From SPJN01 sp965229935 (lineage in GTDB: Bacteria; Pseudomonadota; Alphaproteobacteria; SPJN01), in the NCBI GenBank assembly GCA_965229935.1, contig CBDDKB010000002.1, positions 1,984,001-2,048,000 on the forward strand: 64,000 nt of DNA. The letters run 5' to 3'. The first letter of the stretch is position 1; each line of letters begins with the position of its first letter. This document shows positions 41,844-51,556 of the stretch, piece after piece. The position numbers and the translations under genes were made by a program. The notes beneath the pieces were generated by a model, which saw only the letters and a list, made by a program, of their open reading frames with translations, did no database searches and was not told the origin of the DNA.

Positions 41844-43826
41844 ATGACGACAGGCGCACCGAAAGGGTGGTTGGGACTGATGCTGGGTAGAAGCCAGCCC
41901 GCCATTCGCCGTGCGCTATGGCAGGAATTTTGGGACATGCCGGTGCGCGGCGTCTCACGCCTTTGGCAAGGGTCAGGCTTTTATCGGTGGCGGCTAAAGG
42001 GCACCCATTCTGACCTGATCGAATTTGTGCCCAGTTGGCCCTTTCCCGGTGATGCCGATATCGCTGACGAGATTTTTACCGGCAATTGGATGATCGGCGG
42101 CCAGCGCATGACCCTGCGCGGCACAGCCCCCTGGCAGCATATTGACAGTTTCAGCCGCAATGCGGATGCCGCCCGGCGTGGCCTTCATTCCTTTGGCTGG
42201 TTGCCCCATTTTGCCGCCGCGCATGAGGCTGGCGACACCGCCCCCGGCGCACCGCCCACTGCGGCCATGCGCTACACAAGGGGACTGACAGAAAACTGGC
42301 TGGCTGAGTTCGGTGAAACGCTGGACCCGATTGCATGGGCCCCCGCTGTAACCGCCCGTCGCCTTGTTAGTTGGTTGACCCATCTGCGCCTGCTGATCCA
42401 TCAGGCCGAACCTGTTTATCGGTCCCGTCTGTTAAGTTCGTGCTGGCAACAGGCGCGGCATCTACAGAAACAATGGTCATGGCTACCTGACGGGGCCGAC
42501 CGAATTACAGGGGCCATTGCCCTGATCCTTGTGGGCTTGGTGATTGCCAAAAACCCGAAACAGGTCGAACGGGCGATGATCCTGCTCGAGAAAGAGCTGG
42601 ATCGCCAAATTCTGGCAGATGGCGGTCATATCAGCGGCTGCCCCCAACAAATCAGTCTGCTTTTGGCGGACCTTGCCTGCCTTTATCAAATTTTGATCGC
42701 CGCTGACCTGCCGCGCCCGGAATTTTTGATGCACACAATGGACCGCATGGTGCCCCTATTGCGTCTGATGACCATGCCCGATGGCGGTCTGACGCAAATG
42801 AATGGCGGCATCGAACAGGGCATCGGCCAGCCCAAGGACGGGGCCAAGCCCAATAAGTTAAAGGGCAGCACCGCGACCAGCATGGAACAATGCTGCGCCA
42901 CCCCAGCCATGATTATCAAGGCAACGGGGGTGACCGCGCGCGGGCTGAACGCTGCGCCCCATACAGGCTATCTACGGGTCGAAAAAAACCGCACCAAATT
43001 GGTGATGGAAGGGTTAAGCCCCCGTATGATGGGCGCCACAGATCAGGCAGCCAGCCTTTATCGCACCTTGCCCCACAGCGCCCCGGGCAGTTTTGAACTG
43101 TGCGCCGGGCGCAATCGGTTAATCGTCAATCTTGGCCCGCCCGATGGGCTGGAGCGTATCTGGCACAACCCCCTGCGCAGCACCCCGGCCCATTCGACGC
43201 TGATCATCAATGGCAGCTCAATCAGTGAGATGATTGACCTGAACGATCCGATGGCAGACGTGACAGGCTCGGCGCAACTGACCCCGCCGCAGGATGTAAA
43301 GCTGAACAGGCTGGAACAGGACGGCATGACCATGCTGTCAGTGCAGCATGACGGGTGGGCCAAACGCTTTGGCTATTTGCATGAACGCGATATTTATATG
43401 GATGGCGAAGGCGGCGACATCAGGGCCGAAGATCGGCTGATCCCTGCCGAGGGCAAAGCGGCCCAAAAACGCCGAGACGAGGTAGAGGCCGCCTTGTCCG
43501 CAGGCGAAGCACCCCCCAGCGTGGATATTCTGTTCCATCTGCACCCGACAGTGGCAACCAGCATGACAGGATCGGGCGGCATGGTCCTTTTGAACCCCCC
43601 CAGCGGCCCCGGCTGGTCGTTTGAGGCACGCCATGCCACCCTGACATTGGATGAATCCGCCTATGCCGGTGCGGTTCGCGCCTTTCCCGAAAAGCCACGC
43701 GGCACCAAAATGATCCGCCTGACCGTGCCATTGAAGCCTGAGGGCATGTCCCTGCGCTGGCGGTTAAGCCGATTTGACAAGGCCAAGCCCGGCGAAGACC
43801 AGTCACCGGACAAGGGGGACGTTTAG
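41844..43826 (+). CDS. Heparinase II/III family protein
   Basis: A 660-residue protein with an N-terminal alpha-helical toroid-like domain (about 80-330) and a C-terminal beta-rich heparinase II/III-like domain containing DGGLTQMNGG, HNPLRSTPAHSTLIING and a late LHPTVATSM strand. Polysaccharide lyase activity is the family precedent. In alphaproteobacteria this gene sits between rpe/rsmB and purH; no glycan substrate is known. No obvious signal peptide. Confidence 0.87.
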   Translation: MTTGAPKGWLGLMLGRSQPAIRRALWQEFWDMPVRGVSRLWQGSGFYRWRLKGTHSDLIEFVPSWPFPGDADIADEIFTGNWMIGGQRMTLRGTAPWQHIDSFSRNADAARRGLHSFGWLPHFAAAHEAGDTAPGAPPTAAMRYTRGLTENWLAEFGETLDPIAWAPAVTARRLVSWLTHLRLLIHQAEPVYRSRLLSSCWQQARHLQKQWSWLPDGADRITGAIALILVGLVIAKNPKQVERAMILLEKELDRQILADGGHISGCPQQISLLLADLACLYQILIAADLPRPEFLMHTMDRMVPLLRLMTMPDGGLTQMNGGIEQGIGQPKDGAKPNKLKGSTATSMEQCCATPAMIIKATGVTARGLNAAPHTGYLRVEKNRTKLVMEGLSPRMMGATDQAASLYRTLPHSAPGSFELCAGRNRLIVNLGPPDGLERIWHNPLRSTPAHSTLIINGSSISEMIDLNDPMADVTGSAQLTPPQDVKLNRLEQDGMTMLSVQHDGWAKRFGYLHERDIYMDGEGGDIRAEDRLIPAEGKAAQKRRDEVEAALSAGEAPPSVDILFHLHPTVATSMTGSGGMVLLNPPSGPGWSFEARHATLTLDESAYAGAVRAFPEKPRGTKMIRLTVPLKPEGMSLRWRLSRFDKAKPGEDQSPDKGDV

Positions 43827-43905
43827 TCCCGTTTGCCATCCAAGCAGGCTGTGATAGCCCCTTTTCAACATCCCACTCCCTCTTAAAAGAGAAGAAAGAC
43901 ACGCC

Positions 43906-45498
43906 ATGTCGATTGATCTTGTTCCCGTTAAACGCGCCCTGATTTCCGTTTCCGACAAATCCGGTTTGGTTGAATTGGGCCGCGCGCTGGCAGCCCGCAA
44001 TGTCGAGATCCTGTCCACGGGCGGTTCTGCCAAGATGCTGGCGGATAATGACGTGCCCGTGCGCGAAGTGTCTGACTATACAGGCTTTCCCGAAATGATG
44101 GATGGCCGGGTCAAAACCCTGCACCCGAAAGTGCATGGCGGCTTTCTTGCCCTGCGGGACAATGATGATCACCTGCAATCCATGGCCGATCATGATATCG
44201 GGGCGATCGACCTAGTTGTGGTGAACCTCTACCCGTTTGAAGAAACGGTTGCCAAGGGCGCGGACTTTGAAACCGTGATTGAAAATATTGATATTGGCGG
44301 GCCTGCCATGGTCCGGTCTGCTGCCAAGAACCATCGTTCTGTCGCCATTGTCACCGATGTTGCTGACTATGATGAGTTGACGCAAAGCCTTGATGCCAAT
44401 GATGGCACCACAACACATGACTTCCGCAAGCGGCTGGCGGCCAAGGCCTATGCCCGCACCGCCAGCTATGACAGCGCCATTTCGACATGGTTCGCGGGTG
44501 AGTTGGGGGACACGTTCCCCGAACGGCTGACGCTGGCAGGCAAACGGGCAGAAGTGCTGCGCTATGGCGAAAACCCGCATCAGGAAGCGGCCTTCTACAC
44601 AACAACACCGCCACGCGCGGGCGTTGCGACCGCCAGCCAAATTCAGGGCAAGGCATTAAGCTATAATAACCTCAACGACACGGACGCAGCCTTTGAGCTT
44701 GTGTCCGAATTTGATCCTGCCACTAGCGCGGCCATTGCGATTATCAAGCACGCCAATCCGTGCGGTGTGGCCACGGGCGACACGCTGGCAGCGGCCTATG
44801 AAAAGGCATTGATGTGTGATCCGGTCAGTGCCTTTGGCGGCATCATCGCTGCCAACCAAACCTTGGACGCCGCAACGGCTGAGGCGATTTCCGGTATTTT
44901 TACAGAGGTGATTATCGCGCCGGACGCTGACGACGCCGCAAAAGAAATCATCGCCAAAAAGAAAAACCTGCGCCTATTGCTGACGGGCGGCCTGCCCGAC
45001 CCCAAGGCGCTTGGCCTGACCGCCAAGACATTGGCAGGCGGGTTGTTGGTACAGTCACGCGACAGCGGCACAGTCGATGCGCTTGATCTGAAAGTCGTGA
45101 CCAAGCGCGCGCCGACCGACCAGGAAATGGCTGATCTGCGCTTTGCCTTCCGCGTTGCCAAACACGTCAAGTCAAACGCCATTGTCTATTGTAAGGATGG
45201 CGCCACCGTTGGCGTCGGTGCCGGTCAGATGAGCCGGGTTGATTCAGCCCGCATTGCCGCCCGCAAGGCTGAAGACGCCGCAAAAGAAGCAGGCCTGTCA
45301 GAACCGCTGACCAAGGGCTGCGTCGTTGCCTCAGACGCGTTCTTCCCTTTTGCTGATGGCCTTTTGACCGCTGCCGAAGCAGGCGCAACCGCCGTTATTC
45401 AACCGGGCGGGTCCATGCGTGATGATGAGGTTATCGCCGCCGCAGACGAGGCGGGCCTTGCCATGGTTATGACAGGCATGCGCCACTTCCGGCACTAG
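43906..45498 (+). CDS. purH: Bifunctional AICAR transformylase / IMP cyclohydrolase
   Basis: A 530-residue protein. The N-terminal MGS-like domain (KRALISVSDKSGLVELGRAL, TGGSAKML, GRVKTLHPKVHGG) is the IMP cyclohydrolase. The C-terminal AICARFT domain has KHANPCGVA with the catalytic Lys-His and PFADGLLTAAEAG. It performs the last two steps of purine synthesis. An AGAAGAAAG ribosome site precedes ATG 43906. Confidence 0.96.
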   Translation: MSIDLVPVKRALISVSDKSGLVELGRALAARNVEILSTGGSAKMLADNDVPVREVSDYTGFPEMMDGRVKTLHPKVHGGFLALRDNDDHLQSMADHDIGAIDLVVVNLYPFEETVAKGADFETVIENIDIGGPAMVRSAAKNHRSVAIVTDVADYDELTQSLDANDGTTTHDFRKRLAAKAYARTASYDSAISTWFAGELGDTFPERLTLAGKRAEVLRYGENPHQEAAFYTTTPPRAGVATASQIQGKALSYNNLNDTDAAFELVSEFDPATSAAIAIIKHANPCGVATGDTLAAAYEKALMCDPVSAFGGIIAANQTLDAATAEAISGIFTEVIIAPDADDAAKEIIAKKKNLRLLLTGGLPDPKALGLTAKTLAGGLLVQSRDSGTVDALDLKVVTKRAPTDQEMADLRFAFRVAKHVKSNAIVYCKDGATVGVGAGQMSRVDSARIAARKAEDAAKEAGLSEPLTKGCVVASDAFFPFADGLLTAAEAGATAVIQPGGSMRDDEVIAAADEAGLAMVMTGMRHFRH

Positions 45499-45511
45499 TT
45501 TGATCACTTAT

Positions 45512-45617
45512 CGTCACCCCGCACTTGATGCGGGGTCTTTGCGTGAAACTGCTGTTTCATCTCAGGATAAGCACGTCGCGTGGATGACAAAGATGCCGGA
45601 TCAAGTCCGGCATGACA
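45512..45617. repeat. Composite palindromic (REP-like) element
   Basis: About 106 nt after purH with two hairpins: CCCCGCA/TGCGGGG around CTTGA (45517-45535), then ATGCCGGA/TCCGGCAT around TCAAG (45593-45613). Outer CGTCA and TGAC ends partly pair. It parallels 18611-18713 in length and layout. The first hairpin, followed by TCTTT, may terminate purH transcription. Confidence 0.7.
45516..45540 (+). terminator. Probable terminator of purH
   Basis: Eight-bp stem (ACCCCGCA / TGCGGGGT) with a 5-nt loop and a short TCTTT tail, 18 nt after the purH stop. The T-run is weak, so efficiency is uncertain. Confidence 0.55.
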
Positions 45618-45633
45618 CGATTGTCAAATGACA

Positions 45634-46830
45634 TTAGAAAAACCGTGCCAATCTGATCTCAAGAAAATCATCGTCAGCAAAGGCGATCAAAGGATCCGTC
45701 TTGTTTGATGTGGTAACCGCGCGATATTCCAGCGTGATGCGACCTGCATCACCAAGACGACGCTCAGCCTCCACAGAAAATGACAGCGCGTCGCCATCAA
45801 GGTCGCTGATCGTCCCGGCAAGAACACTGGTCGATTGAATGTCATTCAATGACAGGCGCAAGCCTGAAAACAAATCATTGTCGAACGGGTTTTGGGCAGG
45901 CTTGTCGCGACTGTCCCACAAATATTCCACGACGACGCCCAAGTCAGCATCGCTGTCCAATATCCCATAGAAGGAATATTCAAACCCCGCCCCTGCCTGG
46001 TGGGAGCGTTTATCGAGCTCCTCCTTCGTCAGGCCTTCAAACTTCCACAGCCATTTGTCCTTGGTGGCCTGCACATCAATACTGGTTTGTGACAGTTGCG
46101 CATAAAACGGGATCAGCACGACGCCAACACCGGGCCTGAATTGCGGACGCAATTGCGGTGCGCGGGCGGTGCCTTCAAAATGGGCAAGCCCCACATCCCA
46201 ATCGCCGATCACATGGGAATAGCGGACGGCAAAATCAATGTGATGTTCCTCGTCCCCATCTTCATATTGTGCCCGGCTGTCATCAATCAGCAGGCCAATA
46301 TTGGGGCGGCCTTCAGGGCCCGCAAATGTCCGTTCGCGGAAATAGGGCAGCACATAAAATCGCAACGTGCCCCAATCCTGATTAAGCGAATAACGGACCA
46401 TGGGCTGGCCCAGCTTGTCCTCGCCATCAACGCTTTCAATGCCGTCCGTCTGGTTGATCAGGTCGACCATATGGACACTTTCCAAGACACCCCAAAATTC
46501 TTTATCAAGACCGATCTTCAGATCCATCTCGTCCCACAGAAATTCAACAAAAGCAGCGCGCGCATCAAAGTGGGAACGACGATCGTCCCGACCGTCAATC
46601 CGCCCAAACAATGTCACGCTGGCATGGGTGACATCACCATAATAGGCGTCCGCCGTTGCTTCGCCCGACACTGACCAGTGCAATCGATCAAGGCCGCGCG
46701 GTGCGTCTGACTTGGAAAACTGGCGAAACTCAAGCTCGGCAAAGCCTTCATACTCAAGCTCAAGCTCATCGGCATGGGCCGCCCCTGTCAGCGACAGGGC
46801 GGTTGCCAGGCCGGCAATCAATTTTTTCAT
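45634..46830 (-). CDS. Outer membrane beta-barrel protein of an MMPL/LolA-like export operon
   Basis: A 398-residue protein with signal peptide MKKLIAGLATALSLTGAAHA and alternating amphipathic strands throughout, ending in ...EIRLARFF, the aromatic C-terminus read by the BAM complex. It resembles the DUF1302/alginate-export-like barrels that accompany MMPL transporters and LolA-like proteins. Order TetR-MMPL-LolA-barrel suggests a route for a hydrophobic compound across the envelope. Substrate unknown. Confidence 0.72.
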   Translation of the reverse strand: MKKLIAGLATALSLTGAAHADELELEYEGFAELEFRQFSKSDAPRGLDRLHWSVSGEATADAYYGDVTHASVTLFGRIDGRDDRRSHFDARAAFVEFLWDEMDLKIGLDKEFWGVLESVHMVDLINQTDGIESVDGEDKLGQPMVRYSLNQDWGTLRFYVLPYFRERTFAGPEGRPNIGLLIDDSRAQYEDGDEEHHIDFAVRYSHVIGDWDVGLAHFEGTARAPQLRPQFRPGVGVVLIPFYAQLSQTSIDVQATKDKWLWKFEGLTKEELDKRSHQAGAGFEYSFYGILDSDADLGVVVEYLWDSRDKPAQNPFDNDLFSGLRLSLNDIQSTSVLAGTISDLDGDALSFSVEAERRLGDAGRITLEYRAVTTSNKTDPLIAFADDDFLEIRLARFF

Positions 46831-46836
46831 GTGATC

Positions 46837-47673
46837 CTACCGAACAGATGCAAGGCGGCTTTTGTTAAACTCAGATTCCTTTAAGCCAACGCCCAATTCA
46901 ATCTTGGTCCACAGCAATTCCGTTGCCTTTTTGGTTTTGTGATTTTCCATATAGAAACGATGCGCCCGCCAGAATTTTTCGTTCAACAGGCGATAATCTG
47001 TCATGGTCATTGTTTTCAACAGCGAGTCACGACGATCATAATATTCGATCTTGCGCGGCTGATAATCGACCGTATCAGTCCAAACGATCTGACGCTTATA
47101 GCCAGAGCGTTTGTAAAGTGGGAAACGTTCGGACACATGGCAGGTCCGCTCTTCGGCCCCCTCAACACCGCATGGCTCGTCACGCAGGTAATTATAGGAA
47201 TATTTGCGCACCTCTGTTCCGGCCAAATCTTCGTTCGCAAATTCCGATCCCATAAAGGGACCAGACTTGTTGGCAGAACTGATGCGGCGCAACGGTTTTG
47301 CCAATGCGGGCATATACATCCACTGATCATCCTGTTCCAGATGATGGGCAAAGGTCAGCATGATCGTGCCCTTCACATCACGCGGCTTGTCAAACACGAT
47401 GATCGACTTGTCGCCATCATTGGGGTCCGGGTTTTCCAGAACCTTGTTGCGCATCTCTCGTTCAACGCGGTCGCCCTGTGCGTTCACAAGGATCATGCGC
47501 ATATCAGATTCTGAATCGACGAAACCGTCATTGCGCTTTTCTGATTCAAGCGCAATGGCAAGACCTTTTTTCACAGGGTCGGTTTCTGCGGTGATAGCCT
47601 CAGGCACCTCTGCAAATGCGGGCACCGCAAGTCCGGCAAAAAGTGAAAATGTCAGTACTGATCGGATAAACAT
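46837..47673 (-). CDS. LolA-like outer-membrane lipoprotein-sorting family protein
   Basis: A 278-residue periplasmic protein: signal peptide MFIRSVLTFSLFAGLAVPAFA, then a beta-rich half-barrel with DMRMILVNAQGDRVEREMR, MLTFAHHLEQDDQWMYMPAL and RRISSANKSGPFMGSEFANED. These match the COG2834-like LolA-fold proteins coupled to MMPL pumps rather than canonical LolA. It probably shuttles lipid or another hydrophobic molecule between the inner membrane pump and the barrel. Confidence 0.82.
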   Translation of the reverse strand: MFIRSVLTFSLFAGLAVPAFAEVPEAITAETDPVKKGLAIALESEKRNDGFVDSESDMRMILVNAQGDRVEREMRNKVLENPDPNDGDKSIIVFDKPRDVKGTIMLTFAHHLEQDDQWMYMPALAKPLRRISSANKSGPFMGSEFANEDLAGTEVRKYSYNYLRDEPCGVEGAEERTCHVSERFPLYKRSGYKRQIVWTDTVDYQPRKIEYYDRRDSLLKTMTMTDYRLLNEKFWRAHRFYMENHKTKKATELLWTKIELGVGLKESEFNKSRLASVR

Positions 47674-47682
47674 TAGGGCCTC

Positions 47683-50034
47683 CTATTCGGCGGGCGATGT
47701 TGAAGGGGTTGCAGATGAGTTGTTTGCATGCGGGCCACGCTTTTTGCGGCCATCGACATAGACCAGCAAGGCTGGCAACAACAAGAAGTCGAGCAGCAGT
47801 GCAAGACCGATGGTGATCGCCACCACCATGCCCATGCGTGCATTCACCAAGAATGGGGAATAAGACAGGACCAAAAAGCCGACGATCAAGACAAAGCTGG
47901 ATACCCACAATGCCGTGCCAGTGGACGCAAAGGCATAACGGACGCCATCTTCGGCGCTATAGCCTTTTTCTTCTCGCGCCATTCTGTATTTCGACAGGAT
48001 GTGAACCGTTGCATCAACGATCAATCCCAGAGCCGTTGCGGTCACGAATGACCCCCACATGCCAATGTCATGGAAGACAAGCGCAACAATACCAAAGGCA
48101 GCGAATGACGGTGCAAGGTTAGGCACCAGTGATACAAGCCCCAATCGGAACGAGCGCAAAGCAATCATCAGAATTGCTGAAATTAAGACCAGCGCGACCA
48201 ACGTCCCCTCTACCATACGGATCAGGTTCGTCTTCCCAATGTATGAGAACATGGGCCCCTGCCCCGCAGGTTTCACGCGCATCAAGGGTGTGCCGTTTTC
48301 AGCCAACCATGCATCGGCACGTTCCTCCAGCAAGGTGAGTTCAATCGTGCTGACCTGTTCAAGCGTTGCAGTGAACTTGGTTGCGGATTTATCGACATTG
48401 ATTTGGTCGGTCAGGTCCATCCCATAGGGTAGCGACATTTCATAAAGCAGCAGGAACTGCGCATTCATCTCGCGCGTTTCAGGGACACGGTAATAGGCAG
48501 GATCATCCGCATGCATGCTTTTGTTCAGCCGTTTCATAATGTCGGTCACTGCGCTGACATTCTGCACCTCAGGCTGGGCGCGCATCCAGTTGGCAAAGGC
48601 TTCGACCCTGTTCATATAGTCCGGGTCTGAGATACCGTCAGCTTCACCTGCCTCAAGGGAGTAGTGAATCTGATAGATGGTCGTCATAACCTCTGCCATA
48701 TAATCTGAATCGCGGCGGAACTGCACACGCTCATCGAAATATTCGACAAAACGGTCATTGATTTCCAAGGTTGGGATCATCGCGGTCAACAAGACAACAA
48801 TCCCTACATTGCCAACCAAAAGTGCCCGTTTGTGTTTGATGACAAAGCCTGCCAATTTCTCCATAAAGTCCGACTGCTTAACGACAGACCCTTTAGCCGT
48901 GATTGGCAGGATCGCGATTAGCGCGGGCAGCAATGTGATAGAAAAGACCCAGGCCCAAATTGCGCCCATTGCAGAAACATTGCCAAGATCGTGGAAGGGC
49001 GGGGCATCGGAAAAATTAAAGGTCAGGAAGCCAATTGCCGTGGTGATAGACGTCAGAAACACCGGCCCGAAATTGATCCGCATGGATTCAACCAGCGCAT
49101 CCTGCTTGCTTGCACCTCGCCGCATTTCCACCAACATACTAACCAGCACATGCACCGCATCGGCAACCGCCACTGTCAAAATGATAGTGGGCGCACCGGC
49201 ACTGGGGGGTGATAAGGGAATACCTAGCCACCCCATGGACCCCATCGCCCCCACTGTCGCAAAGGCGACAACGGCGATGGCGGATAAAGTTCCGGTTGCT
49301 GACCTGATCAACAGCCAAACACAGAAAGTGATAATCAGATACATGGCAGGCGTCAGGGTCGAGATGTCTTTCTTGGCCACATCAGAGAAATTATGCGACA
49401 GGTAGACCGACCCTGTTGAGCGGAATTCAATATCCGGATAAAGCGCGCTGTACTTTTCCACCATCGCTTGGGAATAGTTGACCTGATCAGTTTCAGAGGC
49501 GCTGTGGTCATCGCTATTCACACGCGCCACAATCGCCGCGGCGGAAAAGTCACGACTGAACAATCGGTCGATCAACATCGGTTCGCTCAACAAAATGCGC
49601 TGCAACCGTTTGCTTTCATCAGGCGTGACCTCTGCTGGGTCCCACACCAAATCAGCGACGACCAACTCGTCCTCATCAGCCTCTGTATGTTGATAGTTGG
49701 TGATACTGTCAGCACGCAGCGCGCCGGGCATTTGCCACGCATCGTCTGTCAGATCAAAGATCGCCTGAATAACACGCTGGTCTGTGACCTGCATCTCATC
49801 TGACTTGGGCTTCACCAGCCAGATCACCGTATCGGGTGCCGCATAGGTGCGCTGCAATTGCAGAAAGGCGGCAAGGTTCGGGTTCTTGTCCGAAAAGAAA
49901 TAACGGTAATCATTGTTGAAGGTGATTTTGGATGCCCCAAAACCTACCGCACCAATGACAACAAAACATAGGGCAAGCACGGCCCACCGATAGCGGATGA
50001 TGGCCCGTGTATAATTGATGATCAGATTATTCAT
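47683..50034 (-). CDS. RND-superfamily (MMPL) transporter
   Basis: A 783-residue membrane protein with twelve predicted helices in two halves: helix about 14-35, large periplasmic loop to about 230, helix bundle to about 420, then the same arrangement again (second loop to about 610). AVADAVHVLVSM and ALGLIVDATVHILSKYRM in the two bundles are the proton-relay regions. MMPL-type members export lipids and sterol-like molecules. Overlaps the TetR gene by four bases, 9 nt before the LolA-like gene. Confidence 0.88.
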   Translation of the reverse strand: MNNLIINYTRAIIRYRWAVLALCFVVIGAVGFGASKITFNNDYRYFFSDKNPNLAAFLQLQRTYAAPDTVIWLVKPKSDEMQVTDQRVIQAIFDLTDDAWQMPGALRADSITNYQHTEADEDELVVADLVWDPAEVTPDESKRLQRILLSEPMLIDRLFSRDFSAAAIVARVNSDDHSASETDQVNYSQAMVEKYSALYPDIEFRSTGSVYLSHNFSDVAKKDISTLTPAMYLIITFCVWLLIRSATGTLSAIAVVAFATVGAMGSMGWLGIPLSPPSAGAPTIILTVAVADAVHVLVSMLVEMRRGASKQDALVESMRINFGPVFLTSITTAIGFLTFNFSDAPPFHDLGNVSAMGAIWAWVFSITLLPALIAILPITAKGSVVKQSDFMEKLAGFVIKHKRALLVGNVGIVVLLTAMIPTLEINDRFVEYFDERVQFRRDSDYMAEVMTTIYQIHYSLEAGEADGISDPDYMNRVEAFANWMRAQPEVQNVSAVTDIMKRLNKSMHADDPAYYRVPETREMNAQFLLLYEMSLPYGMDLTDQINVDKSATKFTATLEQVSTIELTLLEERADAWLAENGTPLMRVKPAGQGPMFSYIGKTNLIRMVEGTLVALVLISAILMIALRSFRLGLVSLVPNLAPSFAAFGIVALVFHDIGMWGSFVTATALGLIVDATVHILSKYRMAREEKGYSAEDGVRYAFASTGTALWVSSFVLIVGFLVLSYSPFLVNARMGMVVAITIGLALLLDFLLLPALLVYVDGRKKRGPHANNSSATPSTSPAE

Positions 50035-50681
50035 GCGTCATCTCCTCGGTCAGTACGCATATGATTGGCAAAGGTAACAAAGCCGCGGTAATTCACCTCC
50101 GCGTGCTCACGGCTGGCAGCGGCCTTCATGGTGCCCATCACCCCTTGATGGGTGGAGACCATCAGCGCGGCCATGCCTTCAATATCTATGTCGGCGTGGA
50201 TATAGCCTTCTTCCTGACCACGGGTTAGGGCTGCGAACATTTCGGCCCGCCACTCACCCAATAAGCCGTTCAGCATCAGGCGCATCGGCTCATCACTTGC
50301 GGCCATTTCCTGGATCAAATTGTTGATCGGGCAGCCCATGCGCAGCTCATCAATATCTGCATTGTCGATAAAGGTGCGGATGCTGCACTGCATATTGTCA
50401 AGCGGATCGCCGGGCTGGCGCAAATAGCGGAACCAATGTTCCTCCATAAAGGCGCTGACTTGCTGGACAAAGGCTGTCATCACCAAATCATGCTTATCGT
50501 CGAAATGATGATAAAGCCCGCCCTTGGTAACGCCGGCCCGCTTTAAAATTTCATCAAGCGATGTGCCGCGATAGCCGCGTTCATGCACGAGCGCAAACGC
50601 TGCCTCGATCAATTTTTGCCGGGTTTCTTCGCCGCGCGCCTGTTTTGCTACGGATGACACGAAATTGGCCCCATTCCCCAT
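50031..50681 (-). CDS. TetR-family transcriptional regulator
   Basis: A 216-residue TetR regulator. The N-terminal HTH (ARGEETRQKLIEAAFALVHERGYRG onward, with ITKGG-like GVTKGGLYHHFDDK) is followed by an all-helical ligand domain. It heads the MMPL operon and a perfect palindrome lies 23 bp ahead of its start, so autoregulation is likely. Ligand unknown. Confidence 0.9.
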   Translation of the reverse strand: MGNGANFVSSVAKQARGEETRQKLIEAAFALVHERGYRGTSLDEILKRAGVTKGGLYHHFDDKHDLVMTAFVQQVSAFMEEHWFRYLRQPGDPLDNMQCSIRTFIDNADIDELRMGCPINNLIQEMAASDEPMRLMLNGLLGEWRAEMFAALTRGQEEGYIHADIDIEGMAALMVSTHQGVMGTMKAAASREHAEVNYRGFVTFANHMRTDRGDDA

Positions 50682-50703
50682 AAGTCAAAAGTCACAAAAC
50701 CAT

Positions 50704-50717
50704 ACCGACCAGTCGGT
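50704..50717. promoter_or_regulatory. TetR-type operator
   Basis: ACCGAC-CA-GTCGGT, a perfect 6-bp palindrome with a 2-nt spacer, 23-36 bp upstream of the TetR start. The ACCGACnnGTCGGT form is a common TetR-family box, supporting self-repression of the MMPL operon. Confidence 0.7.
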
Positions 50718-50810
50718 TTTTTGGTCAAGCAGGAAAGTGGTCCAAGCACACGGAATCTCGCCGCACCTGTTCCGGGTCAATCATTTCAATGGGTTAGAGA
50801 GGTTATTAGC

Positions 50811-51233
50811 CTAACAGCCCGTATCAGGGCTAAGCTGGGACTGCGCCACAATTTGCTGGTCCTTGTCATAGACATAGCCTTTGACCAGCACATTATGGCC
50901 CTGCACCATGCTGCGAAACTTGGCATCACAGGCGACAGGCTTGACCAAACTGTCAAACAAGGTGGCTGATACCTGATCCGCAATCGTCTCAACATCTTCC
51001 TTTGCGTGGGACACAAAAGTCATAGACAGAATAAAATCCCGATGGGTCGCCGTGACGGCATCGACCCTGATCACCTCTGACATCATTTTGGGATAGCCAA
51101 GGCCTGTATTGGCGGAATGGGCAAATGACGCCAGAAAATCACTGATCTGGTCGGCCCAGCTTGCTGTCACAGGCGCAACAGACAGCACCAGCGCCAGCGC
51201 GCCACTTTTCAAAAGCTTCGTGATTGACGCCAT
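50811..51233 (-). CDS. Small periplasmic protein of unknown function
   Basis: A 140-residue protein with a clear signal peptide (MASITKLLKSGALALVLSVA, cleavage likely after SWA). The mature part has Cys residues at ACDAKF and the C-terminal DTGC and no recognised domain. The start is placed at 51233 because the signal peptide begins there. Same strand as the TetR operon but separated by about 130 nt. Function unknown. Confidence 0.6.
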   Translation of the reverse strand: MASITKLLKSGALALVLSVAPVTASWADQISDFLASFAHSANTGLGYPKMMSEVIRVDAVTATHRDFILSMTFVSHAKEDVETIADQVSATLFDSLVKPVACDAKFRSMVQGHNVLVKGYVYDKDQQIVAQSQLSPDTGC

Positions 51234-51337
51234 CTGTCCACTCCTAAACGCAAAATCAACTCGTTCACATGGGATGCACGATGACAGACCAAGCCGCGCA
51301 AGGCCATAGGCCAAACAGATGAATTTTCAGGAAGGTT

Positions 51338-51411
51338 TGGAGCGGGTGAAGAGAATCGAACTCTCGTCGTCAGCTTGGGAAGCTGCTGCTCTACCATTGA
51401 GCTACACCCGC
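51338..51411 (-). tRNA. tRNA-Gly (anticodon CCC)
   Basis: Minus-strand cloverleaf with acceptor GCGGGTG/CACCCGC, discriminator U, encoded CCA (51340-51338), D-stem GCTC/GAGC, TTCGATT T-loop and anticodon loop TTCCCAA giving CCC. Anticodon and flanks match bacterial tRNA-Gly(CCC). The outermost anticodon-stem pair (27-43) is G-A, a mismatch. It reads GGG codons. Confidence 0.92.
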
Positions 51412-51490
51412 ATCACAAAATTGTCTGCATGACCTAATGCGGATTGGGTCTGGGCGCAAGGGGAAACCGCGCCCACACCCCATTTGCCAC

Positions 51491-51522
51491 AAAAAAATGC
51501 CCCGCAACATGGTCACGGGGCA
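51491..51522 (-). terminator. Rho-independent terminator of gcrA
   Basis: On the minus strand TGCCCCG and CGGGGCA form a 7-bp stem with an 11-nt loop (51522-51498), followed by seven T residues (51497-51491), 35 nt after the gcrA stop. Confidence 0.88.
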
Positions 51523-51556
51523 AATCCTAAATTCTTTAGGCTGCTCTATCGCCTAT

